The notes: generated by a model not told the origin, from the letters alone. Shown: positions 18,702 to 28,720, counted from the stretch's first letter. The stretch: DNA of 64,000 nucleotides from TMP-24 sp041397305 (GCA_041397305.1 JAWKWX010000005.1:62001-126000); one strand, 5' to 3'. Made by a program: numbers and translations.

Positions 18702-19562
18702 TCAGCCCTTCGTCACATTGGCGTCAAGCGTATCGAGGGCGCGCTGGGCTTCCTCGAAGTATTGTGGGGCGGTGTCGACGGCCTCCTGCAAAAGTGTCCG
18801 GCCGGTCACCACATCGCCCTGTTTGATGGCGCTGAGGGCCGCCGTGTAAAGAAGCTGGGCGCGTTCGGCCTGCGTCATCTGCACGATCGGCATGTCGTAC
18901 TTGCGCTGCGCGGCGCGGGAAAGGACGAGATTGTTCTTGGTGGTGAAGACCGACGGGTCGTAGGTCAGCGCCTGGGTGAAAAGCTTCTCGGCCCCGGCAT
19001 AATCGCCGCGCGTGAGTTTCGAAAAGCCCCAGTTGTTGAGGATGCCCGAGGGCTTCGTCGTCATGCCGAAGGCAGTTTCATAGAAACTGTCGGCCTTCTT
19101 CCATTTCTTGTTGGCGTCGGCGATCATCGCTTCAAGCCGGTAGCGTTCGAACGTCTCGTGCGTCGGCGGTACCTGGTTCAGCGTCGCTTCCGCCTCTTTC
19201 CACTGGTTGTTGCGGATCAGCGCATCGGCAAGCTCCACCCGGTCGTCGTTGGTCGCGCCCGGCATCGCGATCACCTCGCGCCAGGCCTGTGCGCCTTCGA
19301 GCGGTTTCTTGGCGCGCACGAGCGATTTGGCAAGACCGCGGCGGTAGTCGAGATTGTCGGGGTTGGCTGCCGTTGCCTTGCTGAAATAGGCCACCGCCTC
19401 GTCAGGATTGGCAGCCTGCAGCATCAGGGCATTCAGCCCCGCCTGATCGGATTCAGTGAATTCCTTCAGGGCCTTGGCAGCTTCCTTGCTGCGATCCTGC
19501 TGGCAGGCCGACAGGATCAAGGTCCCTGCGATGCAGAGGGAGATCAGAACCGGGTGGCGCAT
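18702..19562 (-). CDS. tadD: TPR-repeat lipoprotein, TadD-like
   Basis: 286 aa. A signal peptide ends in the lipobox LSAC (Cys20), followed by about six TPR units (AVAYFSKATAANPDNLDYRRGLAKSL, GAEKLFTQALTYDPSVFTTKNNL and others). In Tad systems TadD is an outer-membrane-associated lipoprotein needed for secretin assembly or pilotin-like function. It starts 24 bases after another TPR lipoprotein stop, so either of the two could be the TadD orthologue. This one is the longer and is adjacent to cpaA. Confidence 0.82.
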   Translation of the reverse strand: MRHPVLISLCIAGTLILSACQQDRSKEAAKALKEFTESDQAGLNALMLQAANPDEAVAYFSKATAANPDNLDYRRGLAKSLVRAKKPLEGAQAWREVIAMPGATNDDRVELADALIRNNQWKEAEATLNQVPPTHETFERYRLEAMIADANKKWKKADSFYETAFGMTTKPSGILNNWGFSKLTRGDYAGAEKLFTQALTYDPSVFTTKNNLVLSRAAQRKYDMPIVQMTQAERAQLLYTAALSAIKQGDVVTGRTLLQEAVDTAPQYFEEAQRALDTLDANVTKG

Positions 19563-19586
19563 TTGCTGCGTCCTTTGCTCGTTGCC

Positions 19587-20153
19587 TCAGTTGTTGGTGA
19601 GAAGCAGATAAGTGCCGTTCCCACGCCTCACCAGCGAGAACTTCGTCTCTTCCGGCGCATCATAGGTGGGATTTTGCAGTTTTGCGAGCGCCCGGCGCAG
19701 ATTCTCGCGGATTTCGTCCGATTGGCCACTGTCGAGCGCGAAGGCGGTCTTGAAGACGAGGCTCGCCTCGGCCACTTCGCCCTTTTCCATCAGCACCACG
19801 CCCAGGTTGTTCCAGGCCGGGACGAAGGTTTCGTCGACATCTATCGCCTGTCGCAGGATACGTTCCGCCTGACCGAGACGGCCGAGCTTCAGGTCGGCTG
19901 ACCCGATGGCAGAGAGGACATCGACCGTCGGCCCCTGTTCGGCGGCACCACGATAATAGGCCTTCAGCGCCAGCTCATATTCGCCCGCCGCCATCAGGCG
20001 ATGACCGACGATCAGCCCGTCGACCTCGTCGCCGCTGCTGGCGATGCCCGGCGCATAGGGAGAGGCTTTTTTCGATGCCAAAAGGCCGCCTGCCGACTGG
20101 CAGGCGGCCAGAAGGCCGATCAGGGCGGCCAGGCCGAGCTTGGTGCGGATCAT
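19587..20153 (-). CDS. TPR-repeat lipoprotein of the Tad locus
   Basis: 188 aa. Lipoprotein signal ending LAAC (Cys18), then three to four TPR units (YELALKAYYRGAAEQGPTV, LGQAERILRQAIDVDETFVPAWNNLGVVL). The ATG at 20153 is chosen because it gives a clean lipoprotein signal and lies 5 bases past the TadC stop. Probably works with the following TPR lipoprotein in outer-membrane assembly of the Flp secretin. Confidence 0.83.
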   Translation of the reverse strand: MIRTKLGLAALIGLLAACQSAGGLLASKKASPYAPGIASSGDEVDGLIVGHRLMAAGEYELALKAYYRGAAEQGPTVDVLSAIGSADLKLGRLGQAERILRQAIDVDETFVPAWNNLGVVLMEKGEVAEASLVFKTAFALDSGQSDEIRENLRRALAKLQNPTYDAPEETKFSLVRRGNGTYLLLTNN

Positions 20154-20158
20154 CCGTC

Positions 20159-21151
20159 CTACAATTTGAAATTCGCGAACAGCTGCATCATATCGTAGAC
20201 GGACGGGCCGACAAGGATCATCAGCAGCGGCGGCACCGTGAACATCATCGTGCCGAGGGTCATTTTCGTCGGCAGTTTGTTGGCGGCTTCCTCGGCGCGC
20301 ATCACGCGCTTGTCGCGCATCTCGCCCGCATAGACCCTGAGCGCCTCGGCGATCGAGGTGCCGAATTGCTGGGACTGGATCATCACGGTCACGAAGGAAG
20401 CGACATCCTGCACACCCGAACGTTCGGCGAAGCCTTTCAGAACCGTGGGCTTGTCCTTGCCCGCCTTCACTTCCTGGGAGACGATCTCCAGCTCCTCGCC
20501 GAGGGCCGGATAGCCCGTCTTCAGCTCTTTCGAGACGCGGATGATGCCCTGGTCGAGCGACTGGCCGGCCTCGACGCAGACCAGGAGCATGTCGAGCGCA
20601 TCGGGGAAGCCGTTCTGAATTTCGGCCTGGCGCGCGTCGACGCGGCGCTGGACCCAGTATTTGGGGAAGTAGTAGCCAAGACAACCCGGCCCGATCACAT
20701 ACATGGCGAGCTTCGTGGTGGAGACGTCGGCCGAGCCAGCCTGCATCAGCGCATAGATCACGCCGAAGACCAGGCAGATGATGCCCATCATGAACTGGAT
20801 CGCATGGAAGGTGCGCACCGCGTGCTTGCCGCGATAGCCTGCACGCGTCATCTGCAGGCGTGCCGCACTCATTTCCTCCTGGTCTTTCGGCTCAAGGAAG
20901 GTTGCGAACTTGTCGAGCTTGGCGCCGCCGCCTGCGCTTGTGCGCAGTTTCTTCGGCTTGCCGTCCTTCGCGGTGGCGATCGTGGCGCCCTGCGGCTTGG
21001 CCATGTCGCGGAATTTCGACAAAGGGTCGATCTGCTTCTTCAGAAGCGCGGGCAGGACCGCGGCGATCAGGCCGATGCCGAGGAAGCCGACGACGATCAG
21101 GGGCCCGAGCGGCCCGAGCGTATCGGTGAGCATTTGGTTCAACGCTTCCAT
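20159..21151 (-). CDS. tadC: Tad inner-membrane platform protein TadC
   Basis: 330 aa type II secretion F domain protein. Hydrophobic segments at the N-terminus, the middle and the C-terminus flank the F-domain (FPDALDMLLVCVEAGQSLDQGI, FGTSIAEALRVYAGEMRDKRVMRAEE). With TadB it forms the inner-membrane platform for the CpaF ATPase. It starts 7 bases after the TadB stop. Confidence 0.94.
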   Translation of the reverse strand: MEALNQMLTDTLGPLGPLIVVGFLGIGLIAAVLPALLKKQIDPLSKFRDMAKPQGATIATAKDGKPKKLRTSAGGGAKLDKFATFLEPKDQEEMSAARLQMTRAGYRGKHAVRTFHAIQFMMGIICLVFGVIYALMQAGSADVSTTKLAMYVIGPGCLGYYFPKYWVQRRVDARQAEIQNGFPDALDMLLVCVEAGQSLDQGIIRVSKELKTGYPALGEELEIVSQEVKAGKDKPTVLKGFAERSGVQDVASFVTVMIQSQQFGTSIAEALRVYAGEMRDKRVMRAEEAANKLPTKMTLGTMMFTVPPLLMILVGPSVYDMMQLFANFKL

Positions 21152-21158
21152 CGCTGCC

Positions 21159-22127
21159 TCAGACTTTGATGTTGGTCATGATTTTCATGAAGATGATGTT
21201 CACCGCCAGGAAGGTGAACACGATGAGCGCCGCCGGGATGAAGTAGGGCGTTTCCTTCACCGTGTCGAAATAGTCGGGCTTGGTGACCTGGATGATCACC
21301 AGGACGCCGAGCGGGAAACCCGACAGGAACATGCCGGACCATTTCGCCTCGGCGGTGATGGCGCGCACCCGGCGGAAGAGCTTGAAGCGGGCGCGGATGA
21401 CCTTGGCCAGACCGTCGAGAATCTCGGCGAGGTTGCCGCCCGACTGGCTCTGGATCGTCACGGCCACGGCGAGGAAGCGCAGATCCTGCATGTCGATCCG
21501 TTCGGCGAGGTCCTTCAGCGATTCCGTCACCTCGCGGCCATAGGCGGATTCGTCTGCGATCATGCCGAATTCGGTGCCGAGCGGATCGGGAATTTCCTTC
21601 GCCACGATCTGGATCGCGGCCGAGAACGGGTGACCGACGCGCAGGCTGCGGACCATAAGCTCCACCGCCTCGGGCAATTGCTCTTCGATCATGTCGATGC
21701 GCTTCTTGGCCTTCTTGTTGACCCAGAAGAAGACCGCGCCGACCCCCATGATGATCGAGACGGCAATGCGGATCGGCAAAGAGGCGGCAGTGCCGATCGT
21801 GAGGCCCAGGAAAGCCACGACCGCCAGCAGCGCCATCACGCCCATGAGGGCCTGTGGCGAGAAGGCGATGTTCGCCTTCTGGGCCTTCTTGGCGAGAAGC
21901 GAATAAAGCGGGATGCCGGTGGCCCGGAGGTGCTGGCTTGCTTCCTTGCGGAGCTGTTCCAGGACCTTCTCGCGCTGCCCGCCCTTTTCCAGAAGGGCGA
22001 GGCGGCGGCTGACTTTCGAATTGAGAGAAATCGACTTGCCGAAAGCGACAAGATAGATGCCTTCGACGAGGAAGAGCACCGCAACGAAGATCAGGCCATA
22101 GATGATCGGGGTCGGGCTGATGATCAT
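21159..22127 (-). CDS. tadB: Tad inner-membrane platform protein TadB
   Basis: 322 aa type II secretion F domain protein. N-terminal and central membrane segments, then the F-domain with LPEAVELMVRSLRVGHPFSAAIQ and SQSGGNLAEILDGLAKVIRARFKLFRRVRAITAEAK, the TadB type. The gene follows cpaF by 5 bases and precedes tadC by 7, a tight order conserved in Tad loci. Confidence 0.95.
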   Translation of the reverse strand: MIISPTPIIYGLIFVAVLFLVEGIYLVAFGKSISLNSKVSRRLALLEKGGQREKVLEQLRKEASQHLRATGIPLYSLLAKKAQKANIAFSPQALMGVMALLAVVAFLGLTIGTAASLPIRIAVSIIMGVGAVFFWVNKKAKKRIDMIEEQLPEAVELMVRSLRVGHPFSAAIQIVAKEIPDPLGTEFGMIADESAYGREVTESLKDLAERIDMQDLRFLAVAVTIQSQSGGNLAEILDGLAKVIRARFKLFRRVRAITAEAKWSGMFLSGFPLGVLVIIQVTKPDYFDTVKETPYFIPAALIVFTFLAVNIIFMKIMTNIKV

Positions 22128-22132
22128 CTCGC

Positions 22133-23572
<1,440 letters not shown>

Positions 23573-23592
23573 TGTCTTCCCCCAGGGGTCGG

Positions 23593-24843
23593 TCAGGCCT
23601 TGGCGTCAGCCGCGGCCTTGTTCAGGTCGAAAATCTGCTTGGCGAGCTTGGCGATTTCCTTGCGGAGCGGATTCTTCGGCGCCGTCTCGGCGAGGGGCGC
23701 GCCGTGGTCGTTGGATTGCGTCACCTGGCCAGAACCATCCGGCAGCTGCAATTCGAGTGTGATATCAAGGCTTTCCGCCAGCCGCTTGGCGCGGCTCTTG
23801 CCCGAAAGATCGGTGAACTTCGGTGCGCGGTTCAGCGCGAAGCGCAGCTTCTCATGAGGCAGATCCTCGGACTTCAGCGCGCGGATCATCCGCAGCGCGT
23901 TTTGTGCCGAGCGCATGTCGAGTTCCATCAGGGCGAAATAGACATGGGCCTTCGACAGCACCGCCTCGCTCCATTGCACGATGGTCGCGGGCATGTCGAT
24001 CACGACATAGTCGAAGTTGGCGCGCGCCACGTCGAGGATGCGGTTGATGTCGTCCGATGTCACGATGTCGAGGGGCAGCATGTCGGCGGGTGCCGTGAGG
24101 ACGCTGAGCTTTTCCTGATAGACCACCATCGACTGCAAGAACGATTCCGCGTCGAGCGAGACGGTGTTCGACAGCATTTCGTAGACCGACTCGCGGCGGG
24201 GCAGGTCGAGATAGGTCGAGACCGATCCGAACTGGAAGTTGAAGTCGAGAAGCGCCACGCGCGGCGGATTATCCTTCTGGACCGTCGCCAGTTCCCAGGC
24301 GAGGTTCACCGCCAGCGTCGTCGCCCCGCACCCGCCAGCAAGGCTGTGGACCGGCAGGATGACCCCGTCCTTGTCGCCTTTGCTCTTGAATGTGGGCGCA
24401 TGGGCGCCGTGGTCGCCATAGGTGGGGGCCTGCGCCGCGGCACGCAACCGTTCGATCGCCTCGTGCAGCGCGTTTTCCGGAAGCGGGTAGGGGACAAAGC
24501 CGTCGGCCCCCAGCTTCAGGAGCTGGTGAAGCGCGATCGGGCTCACCTCGTCGGCGATCAGGATGATCTTGACGCCCTTGTCCTTTGCCGTGGTGATGAT
24601 CGCGGCGATCTGGGCGATGTCGCTTTCATCCTGGCCATCGACGGCGATGGCGATGAATTCGAGTGCGTCTGCCTCGGGCTGGCCAAGGAAGACCTGAGCA
24701 TCGGCGAAGGTCAGATCGCCCCAGCTTTCGCCAAGCTCGGTCTCCATATCCTCGATCAGCAGATCGAAGTTCGAGACATCGCGCGCGACCGTACAGGCGA
24801 GGATTGGCGCCGCCTCCGGCTGCAAAGCTGCTGCACTGCTCAT
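23593..24843 (-). CDS. cpaE: Tad pilus localisation ATPase CpaE/TadZ
   Basis: 416 aa. An N-terminal receiver-like domain (about residues 15–135; LEFIAIAVDGQDESDIAQIA, DEVSPIALHQLLKLGADGFVPYPL) is followed by a MinD/ParA-type domain. The Walker A region reads AGGCGATT (169–176), lacking both lysines of the KGGxGKT consensus, as in several atypical TadZ proteins. The later motifs (LLDFNFQFG, DYVVIDMPATI) are present. The ATG at 24843 is preferred over one 23 codons upstream because the extension is proline- and arginine-rich. Confidence 0.92.
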   Translation of the reverse strand: MSSAAALQPEAAPILACTVARDVSNFDLLIEDMETELGESWGDLTFADAQVFLGQPEADALEFIAIAVDGQDESDIAQIAAIITTAKDKGVKIILIADEVSPIALHQLLKLGADGFVPYPLPENALHEAIERLRAAAQAPTYGDHGAHAPTFKSKGDKDGVILPVHSLAGGCGATTLAVNLAWELATVQKDNPPRVALLDFNFQFGSVSTYLDLPRRESVYEMLSNTVSLDAESFLQSMVVYQEKLSVLTAPADMLPLDIVTSDDINRILDVARANFDYVVIDMPATIVQWSEAVLSKAHVYFALMELDMRSAQNALRMIRALKSEDLPHEKLRFALNRAPKFTDLSGKSRAKRLAESLDITLELQLPDGSGQVTQSNDHGAPLAETAPKNPLRKEIAKLAKQIFDLNKAAADAKA

Positions 24844-25037
24844 TCCCAACGTCCTTTTCCGCGCGACTTCCCGCGCCTCGGTTCCGAACGGCGGGCTTTG
24901 CCCACCCGTCACTTGTCATCACCGCCGAAGATAAGTTTTCGGCCTTACTTCCAGGTTTCGAAACTCCGGGAGAAACTTGGCAAGATTGGGGCCAAAAGAT
25001 CGAAATTATGCGATTTGTTGAGACGATCAAAAGCCGA

Positions 25038-25065
25038 GGGCGGCCTTTGTTGCCAAAGACCGCCC
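25038..25065 (-). terminator. Terminator-like hairpin between the OmpA-like gene and cpaE
   Basis: GGGCGG(c)CTTTG (25038–25049) pairs with CAAAG(a)CCGCCC (25054–25065) across a 4-base loop, with one mismatch. On the minus strand it is followed by TCGGCTTTT. It lies 28 bases after the OmpA-like stop and divides the Tad locus into two likely transcripts. The gap 24844–25092 holds no gene. Confidence 0.65.
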
Positions 25066-25092
25066 CGAAGCTGAAACAATGGGAACTCAGGA

Positions 25093-25764
25093 CTAGTTGG
25101 AGCCTGCTGCCGCGCTGCCTTCGGTGACTTCGGCCTGGGTGTGGACCGGGACCGCGCTCGCGACATATTCGCGGAAGACGACTTGCGCATACTTGCCGTT
25201 CAGGATCAGCGGACTGTTGGCAACGAAGCCAGACACTTCGGTGACGGTGCGGCGGTTCTTGCGCTCGGGGCCCTGGGTGAAGACCAGAGGTTGCGTCTCG
25301 CCGAACGAGGCCACGGCTTCGAGCCGCGACTTGCTGATGCCCTGCGAGGCGAGGAAGGCCACGACCGCATTGGCGCGCCGCAGGCCAAGCGACTTGTTGT
25401 AGGCATCCGAGCCGACAAGGTCGGTGTGGCCATAGACACGGAAGCGCACTTCCGGGAACTGCCGGATCCAATCGGCCTGACGCATGAGCGCCGACTGGGC
25501 CTCACCGTCCAGCACGGAGCTGTTGAACGCGAAGTTCACGGTGTTCGGCACGTCTGCCGCGAATCTGCGCGTCAGATCAATGACATAGTTCCTCTCGCCC
25601 GACTGGATCTGGGTATTGGCCATTGTGGAATGCCCGAAGTCGCGGGTCTCGATTTCCGAACCGGCCTCGGCATAGAAGGACCGGGCGATGTTGGTTTCCT
25701 TCGAGCAGCTCGCGATGGCAAGGGCGCTGACCGACATGAGGGCGAGGGCAAGGTGCTTTTGCAT
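25093..25764 (-). CDS. OmpA-like lipoprotein of the Tad locus (CpaD position)
   Basis: 223 aa. A signal peptide ends in lipobox IASC (Cys20). The OmpA-like peptidoglycan-binding domain covers about residues 75–180 (NFAFNSSVLDGEAQSAL, FRVYGHTDLVGSDAYNKSLGLRRANAVVAFL, KNRRTV). It lies 4 bases after the secretin gene, where CpaD is found in many Tad loci. It probably anchors the secretin complex to the cell wall. Homology to CpaD itself is not evident from sequence reading. Confidence 0.85.
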   Translation of the reverse strand: MQKHLALALMSVSALAIASCSKETNIARSFYAEAGSEIETRDFGHSTMANTQIQSGERNYVIDLTRRFAADVPNTVNFAFNSSVLDGEAQSALMRQADWIRQFPEVRFRVYGHTDLVGSDAYNKSLGLRRANAVVAFLASQGISKSRLEAVASFGETQPLVFTQGPERKNRRTVTEVSGFVANSPLILNGKYAQVVFREYVASAVPVHTQAEVTEGSAAAGSN

Positions 25765-25768
25765 CGTC

Positions 25769-27187
25769 TTACTCCATCACATAGCCGTAGGAACCGGAGA
25801 AGTCCTGCTTGGCGACTTCCGCGGCGGATCCGCCCGACGACCGGCCGTTCGCCGAGGTCTGCCCGAAGAGGAACAGCTGTGCCTCGGTCGGCGGTTTCAC
25901 CCGGTCGGTCGGCAGGGCGAGCGCCTCGCCACGGACCGGCGACACCAGATGCGGCGTGACGATGATCACGAGCTCGGTCTGGTTGCGCTGATAGTCGGCG
26001 CTGCGGAACAGGGCGCCAAGGACGGGGATATCGCCGAGCCATGGCACCTGATTGTTCAGGTCCGTGAATTCGTCCTGCAGAAGCCCGGCGATGGCAAAGC
26101 TTTCTCCATCACGCACTTCGACGGTCGTCTCTGCTTCGCGACGCTTGAAGGCGTTGACTGCAAAACCGCCGTTCTGGACCGTTACAGTCGTGTCGATGCC
26201 AGAGACAGCCGCGTTGAGCATGATGTTGATGATATCGCCATCGACCACGCGCGGCGTGAAGGCCAGTTCGACACCGAAGGGCTTGTACTCGATCGTGACG
26301 GTATTGTCCTTGTCCGACACCGGGATCGGATATTCCCCGCCCGCAAGGAATTTTGCTTCCTGGCCAGACAGGGCTGTCAGGTTCGGCTCGGCCAGCGTCC
26401 GCACCAGGCCCTTGCTTTCCAGCGCTTCAAGCATCGCCGAAAGCTGCACGCCGCCAAGGCTGAAGTCGATGATACCGGCGCCCGCGAAACCTTGCGAGAT
26501 CCGGAATCCATTGTCGATGATGTTTCGGCCGGGCGTGGTGGGGTCGGGACGAAGTGTAAGGCCGCCCGTACCCGTGCCGCCGCCCGCATTACCGCTGTTG
26601 AACAGCAGGCCGCCGTTCAGCGTCTTGCCGACCGAACGCTGCATCTCCGCGAAGCGGACCTTCAGCATCACCTGCTGCGTACCGCCGACGCCCATGAGGT
26701 TCGAGACCCGCTGCGGCGCGTAGCGCTCCGCAAGGTCGAGGGCGCGGTCGAGAGCGGCAATCGAGGAGACGACGCCTGACAGCACGATGCCGTCATTGGC
26801 GGTGCGCACCTCGATATTCTCGTTGGGAAGGATCTGCTTCAGCCGTTCCTTGAACTCGGCCACGTCGAGCGACACCTGCACATCGACATTGGTGATGAGC
26901 TTGCCGTCGGGGCCGAGAAGGGTCAGCGTCGTCCGCCCCGGCGCCTTGCCGAGTACATAGATCGACTTGTCCGACAGGGTGGAGATATCGGCGATCGCCG
27001 GGTTGGCGATGGAAAGTTCGGCGAAGGGCTGATCGGCCTCGACCACCACGGCGCGGTTCATCGGAACCTCGAGCGTGGCCGAGGTGGAACCTTCGACAAC
27101 CTTGAGGGTCTCGGCATGGACCCGGTTCATCGGAGTACCAAGCACAAGGCCCAGCAATCCTGCCGTTAGGATATATTTAGCGCTCAT
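25769..27187 (-). CDS. cpaC: Tad pilus outer-membrane secretin CpaC/RcpA
   Basis: 472 aa. A signal peptide (to about residue 25) is followed by the type II/III secretion N-terminal region (LEVPMNRAVVVEADQPFAELSIANPAIADI, SDKSIYVLGKAPGRTTLTL), a BON-like segment (NEDIEVRTANDGIVLSG-type region near 125), and the secretin core (ALESKGLVRTLAEPNLTALSGQEAKFLAGGEYPIPV, VPWLGDIPVLGALFRS, LVIIVTPHLV). It forms the outer-membrane pore for the Flp pilus. A tail of about 45 residues after the core is Ser/Gly-rich. Confidence 0.96.
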   Translation of the reverse strand: MSAKYILTAGLLGLVLGTPMNRVHAETLKVVEGSTSATLEVPMNRAVVVEADQPFAELSIANPAIADISTLSDKSIYVLGKAPGRTTLTLLGPDGKLITNVDVQVSLDVAEFKERLKQILPNENIEVRTANDGIVLSGVVSSIAALDRALDLAERYAPQRVSNLMGVGGTQQVMLKVRFAEMQRSVGKTLNGGLLFNSGNAGGGTGTGGLTLRPDPTTPGRNIIDNGFRISQGFAGAGIIDFSLGGVQLSAMLEALESKGLVRTLAEPNLTALSGQEAKFLAGGEYPIPVSDKDNTVTIEYKPFGVELAFTPRVVDGDIINIMLNAAVSGIDTTVTVQNGGFAVNAFKRREAETTVEVRDGESFAIAGLLQDEFTDLNNQVPWLGDIPVLGALFRSADYQRNQTELVIIVTPHLVSPVRGEALALPTDRVKPPTEAQLFLFGQTSANGRSSGGSAAEVAKQDFSGSYGYVME

Positions 27188-27337
27188 TGTGACCTGCCTC
27201 TCGGATCACGGTTATCGGGTCTTTATGCCCATATTGCCGTCAGCATGCGCCAAAGCCGGATTTATTTCAAGAATCAGCTGTTTGTAGCGCGTCGCTTATG
27301 TGGGTTGTCCGCAACAGTCTGGAAGACGTTGTGGGTG

Positions 27338-27370
27338 ATGGCCACCCGATGCACCAGATAGGGTGGCCAT
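27338..27370. repeat. Perfect 10-bp inverted repeat between cpaB and cpaC
   Basis: ATGGCCACCC (27338–27347) and GGGTGGCCAT (27361–27370) form a perfect 10-bp stem with a 13-base loop, starting 8 bases past the cpaB stop on the minus strand. No T-run follows. It may be an attenuator, an mRNA 3'-end stabiliser or a processing site. The rest of the 191-base gap (27188–27378) holds no gene. Confidence 0.7.
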
Positions 27371-27378
27371 GGCCCGGG

Positions 27379-28257
27379 TCAGTTCGTGCAGGGAATCTGG
27401 GTCTCGATGACCTCGCCGCCCTTGTTGGTCTTGATCGTGCAGATCTTCTCCTCTTCGACCACGACGGGGGCAGGAGCATCCTCGATACCGAGAAGCGTCT
27501 TGCGGTCGATCTCGCTGCCGACGGCGGCGGCGGAGCTGTCGTCGGTCGCGCCGACGAGCGCGAGCGTGAGGCGGCCGGAGTTCTGGGCGAGGGTCAGCGC
27601 ATTCACCTGGTCGATCGATCCCTCGACCGTGATGGTGCGCGCGATCTGGGTTTCCTCGGTCCGGTCGGCATCGGCGCTCTGGTCGATGGCGATGATGCGT
27701 ACCGCCGACTGGATGAGCTTGGTGATCTGCCGGTTGTTGGCGTCGCCCGTCCAGATCACGTCAACGCGGTCGCCGGGGCGAAGGAAGCCCGACACGCCCG
27801 AGGAAACGTCGACATTCAGCGCGAGCGCCCGCATGCCGGGGCTGAGGTTCGCGGTGATGCCGGCGTCAATGCCCGGTTCGGTGATCTTGGAGGCGAGGAG
27901 CGGTTCGAACGGTTCGATCGAGCGCAGCATGGCACGCGGCCGGGTCTCGCCCTCGAAGAACACCGGAACGATCGCGGGATCGCCGCCCTGGGGGGCGACG
28001 ACGACCGGGAAAGCGCCGGCCGGCACCTTGTCGGCCTGCCACTTGATGACTTCCAGATCGTTGCGCGTGAAGCGCTCGCCGTATTTCATCGCCTTCGTGG
28101 CGACGACGACATCGACGAGACGCGGCGCGGAGGCCTGCTCGGCGAGGAGCCGGTCCCGGTCGATCTGGGTTTGTTTTATATAGCCCTGCGCCATGTAGAC
28201 GGCGAAACCCGCAAGCCCGACGCCGACGACGAAGACAAGTCCGAAGATGATCCGCAT
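27379..28257 (-). CDS. cpaB: Flp pilus assembly protein CpaB/RcpC
   Basis: 292 aa. One N-terminal membrane segment (RIIFGLVFVVGVGLAGFAVYM), then an SAF domain (VVVATKAMKYGERFTRNDLEVIKW; VSGFLRPGDRVDVIWTG) typical of CpaB/RcpC, which is thought to bind the secretin or peptidoglycan. The ATG at 28257 with GAGAGG upstream is preferred over an in-frame start 24 codons earlier, which adds an Arg-rich stretch before the membrane segment. First gene after the pilin on the minus strand. Confidence 0.94.
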   Translation of the reverse strand: MRIIFGLVFVVGVGLAGFAVYMAQGYIKQTQIDRDRLLAEQASAPRLVDVVVATKAMKYGERFTRNDLEVIKWQADKVPAGAFPVVVAPQGGDPAIVPVFFEGETRPRAMLRSIEPFEPLLASKITEPGIDAGITANLSPGMRALALNVDVSSGVSGFLRPGDRVDVIWTGDANNRQITKLIQSAVRIIAIDQSADADRTEETQIARTITVEGSIDQVNALTLAQNSGRLTLALVGATDDSSAAAVGSEIDRKTLLGIEDAPAPVVVEEEKICTIKTNKGGEVIETQIPCTN

Positions 28258-28413
28258 GAAACGCGCCCTCTCATTCAATCTTCCGAGTCGGCGCTTTCTG
28301 ATCTGGCGACCGTACCCGTCAGGCCGCACTATCCGAATGGATTATGACTTAATGGTGGTCAAAGCGGGTCTTGGTGATGGAAATAGGCACTTCTCGAAAC
28401 ATTCCGCCCTTGA

Positions 28414-28457
28414 GCCAGCACCAACTGCTGGCCTGGCGGCCATGGGCGGCCGTCAGG
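28414..28457. repeat. Two consecutive hairpins at the 3' end of the first Flp pilin gene
   Basis: CCTGGCGGCC (28432–28441) pairs with GGCCGTCAGG (28448–28457, one G·T), overlapping the pilin stop codon. GCCAGCA (28414–28420) pairs with TGCTGGC (28426–28432). Neither is followed by a T-run. They probably protect or attenuate the transcript between the pilin and cpaB, favouring pilin abundance. The remaining gap to cpaB holds no gene. Confidence 0.6.
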
Positions 28458-28641
28458 GAACGGACACGCTGCTGAGATAGGCTTCCACCTTGTCGCCGAT
28501 CGAGGACATGTTGCCCTTGAGCGCCCCCATGGCGATTGCCACGAGTGAAACGACACCCGCGGTGAGAACGACCCAGTCGACCGTCACCGCACCGGTTTCG
28601 TCGTCATTGAATTTCTTGATGTCGAGAACGAAGCGTTTCAT
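28453..28641 (-). CDS. Flp-type pilin (paralogue 1)
   Basis: 62 aa. A short charged leader (MKRFVLDIKKFNDDETG) is followed by a single hydrophobic stretch starting AVTVDWVVLTAGVV. Cleavage by CpaA would be after the glycine at residue 17. The usual Flp motif has Glu-Tyr at mature positions 5–6; here the pair is Asp-Trp, a variant I associate with alphaproteobacterial Flp pilins. It sits directly upstream of cpaB. GGGAG precedes the ATG. Probably the structural subunit or a minor pilin. Confidence 0.88.
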   Translation of the reverse strand: MKRFVLDIKKFNDDETGAVTVDWVVLTAGVVSLVAIAMGALKGNMSSIGDKVEAYLSSVSVP

Positions 28642-28692
28642 TTCAAACTCCCAAGGTGTGGCGCTGGTGCGCGCACATGTACCCCAATCCTG

Positions 28693-28720
28693 TGAATATC
28701 CTGTCGTCGGTTAATGTCAG
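28693..28720 (-). promoter_or_regulatory. Candidate promoter of the first Flp pilin gene
   Basis: On the minus strand CTGACA (28720–28715) and TATTCA (28698–28693) are separated by 16 bases, about 50 bases upstream of the pilin ATG. Motif match only. Confidence 0.4.

Noticed and set aside
16682..18826. A 714-codon rightward frame overlapping the GT-C-like gene and cpaA
   Set aside because: Arg/Gly-rich shadow; the alternative frame has clean membrane segments.
18702..20153. Calling both TPR lipoproteins tadD
   Set aside because: Only one is expected to be the TadD orthologue. The longer one is favoured, but sequence reading alone does not decide, so the shorter is left unnamed.
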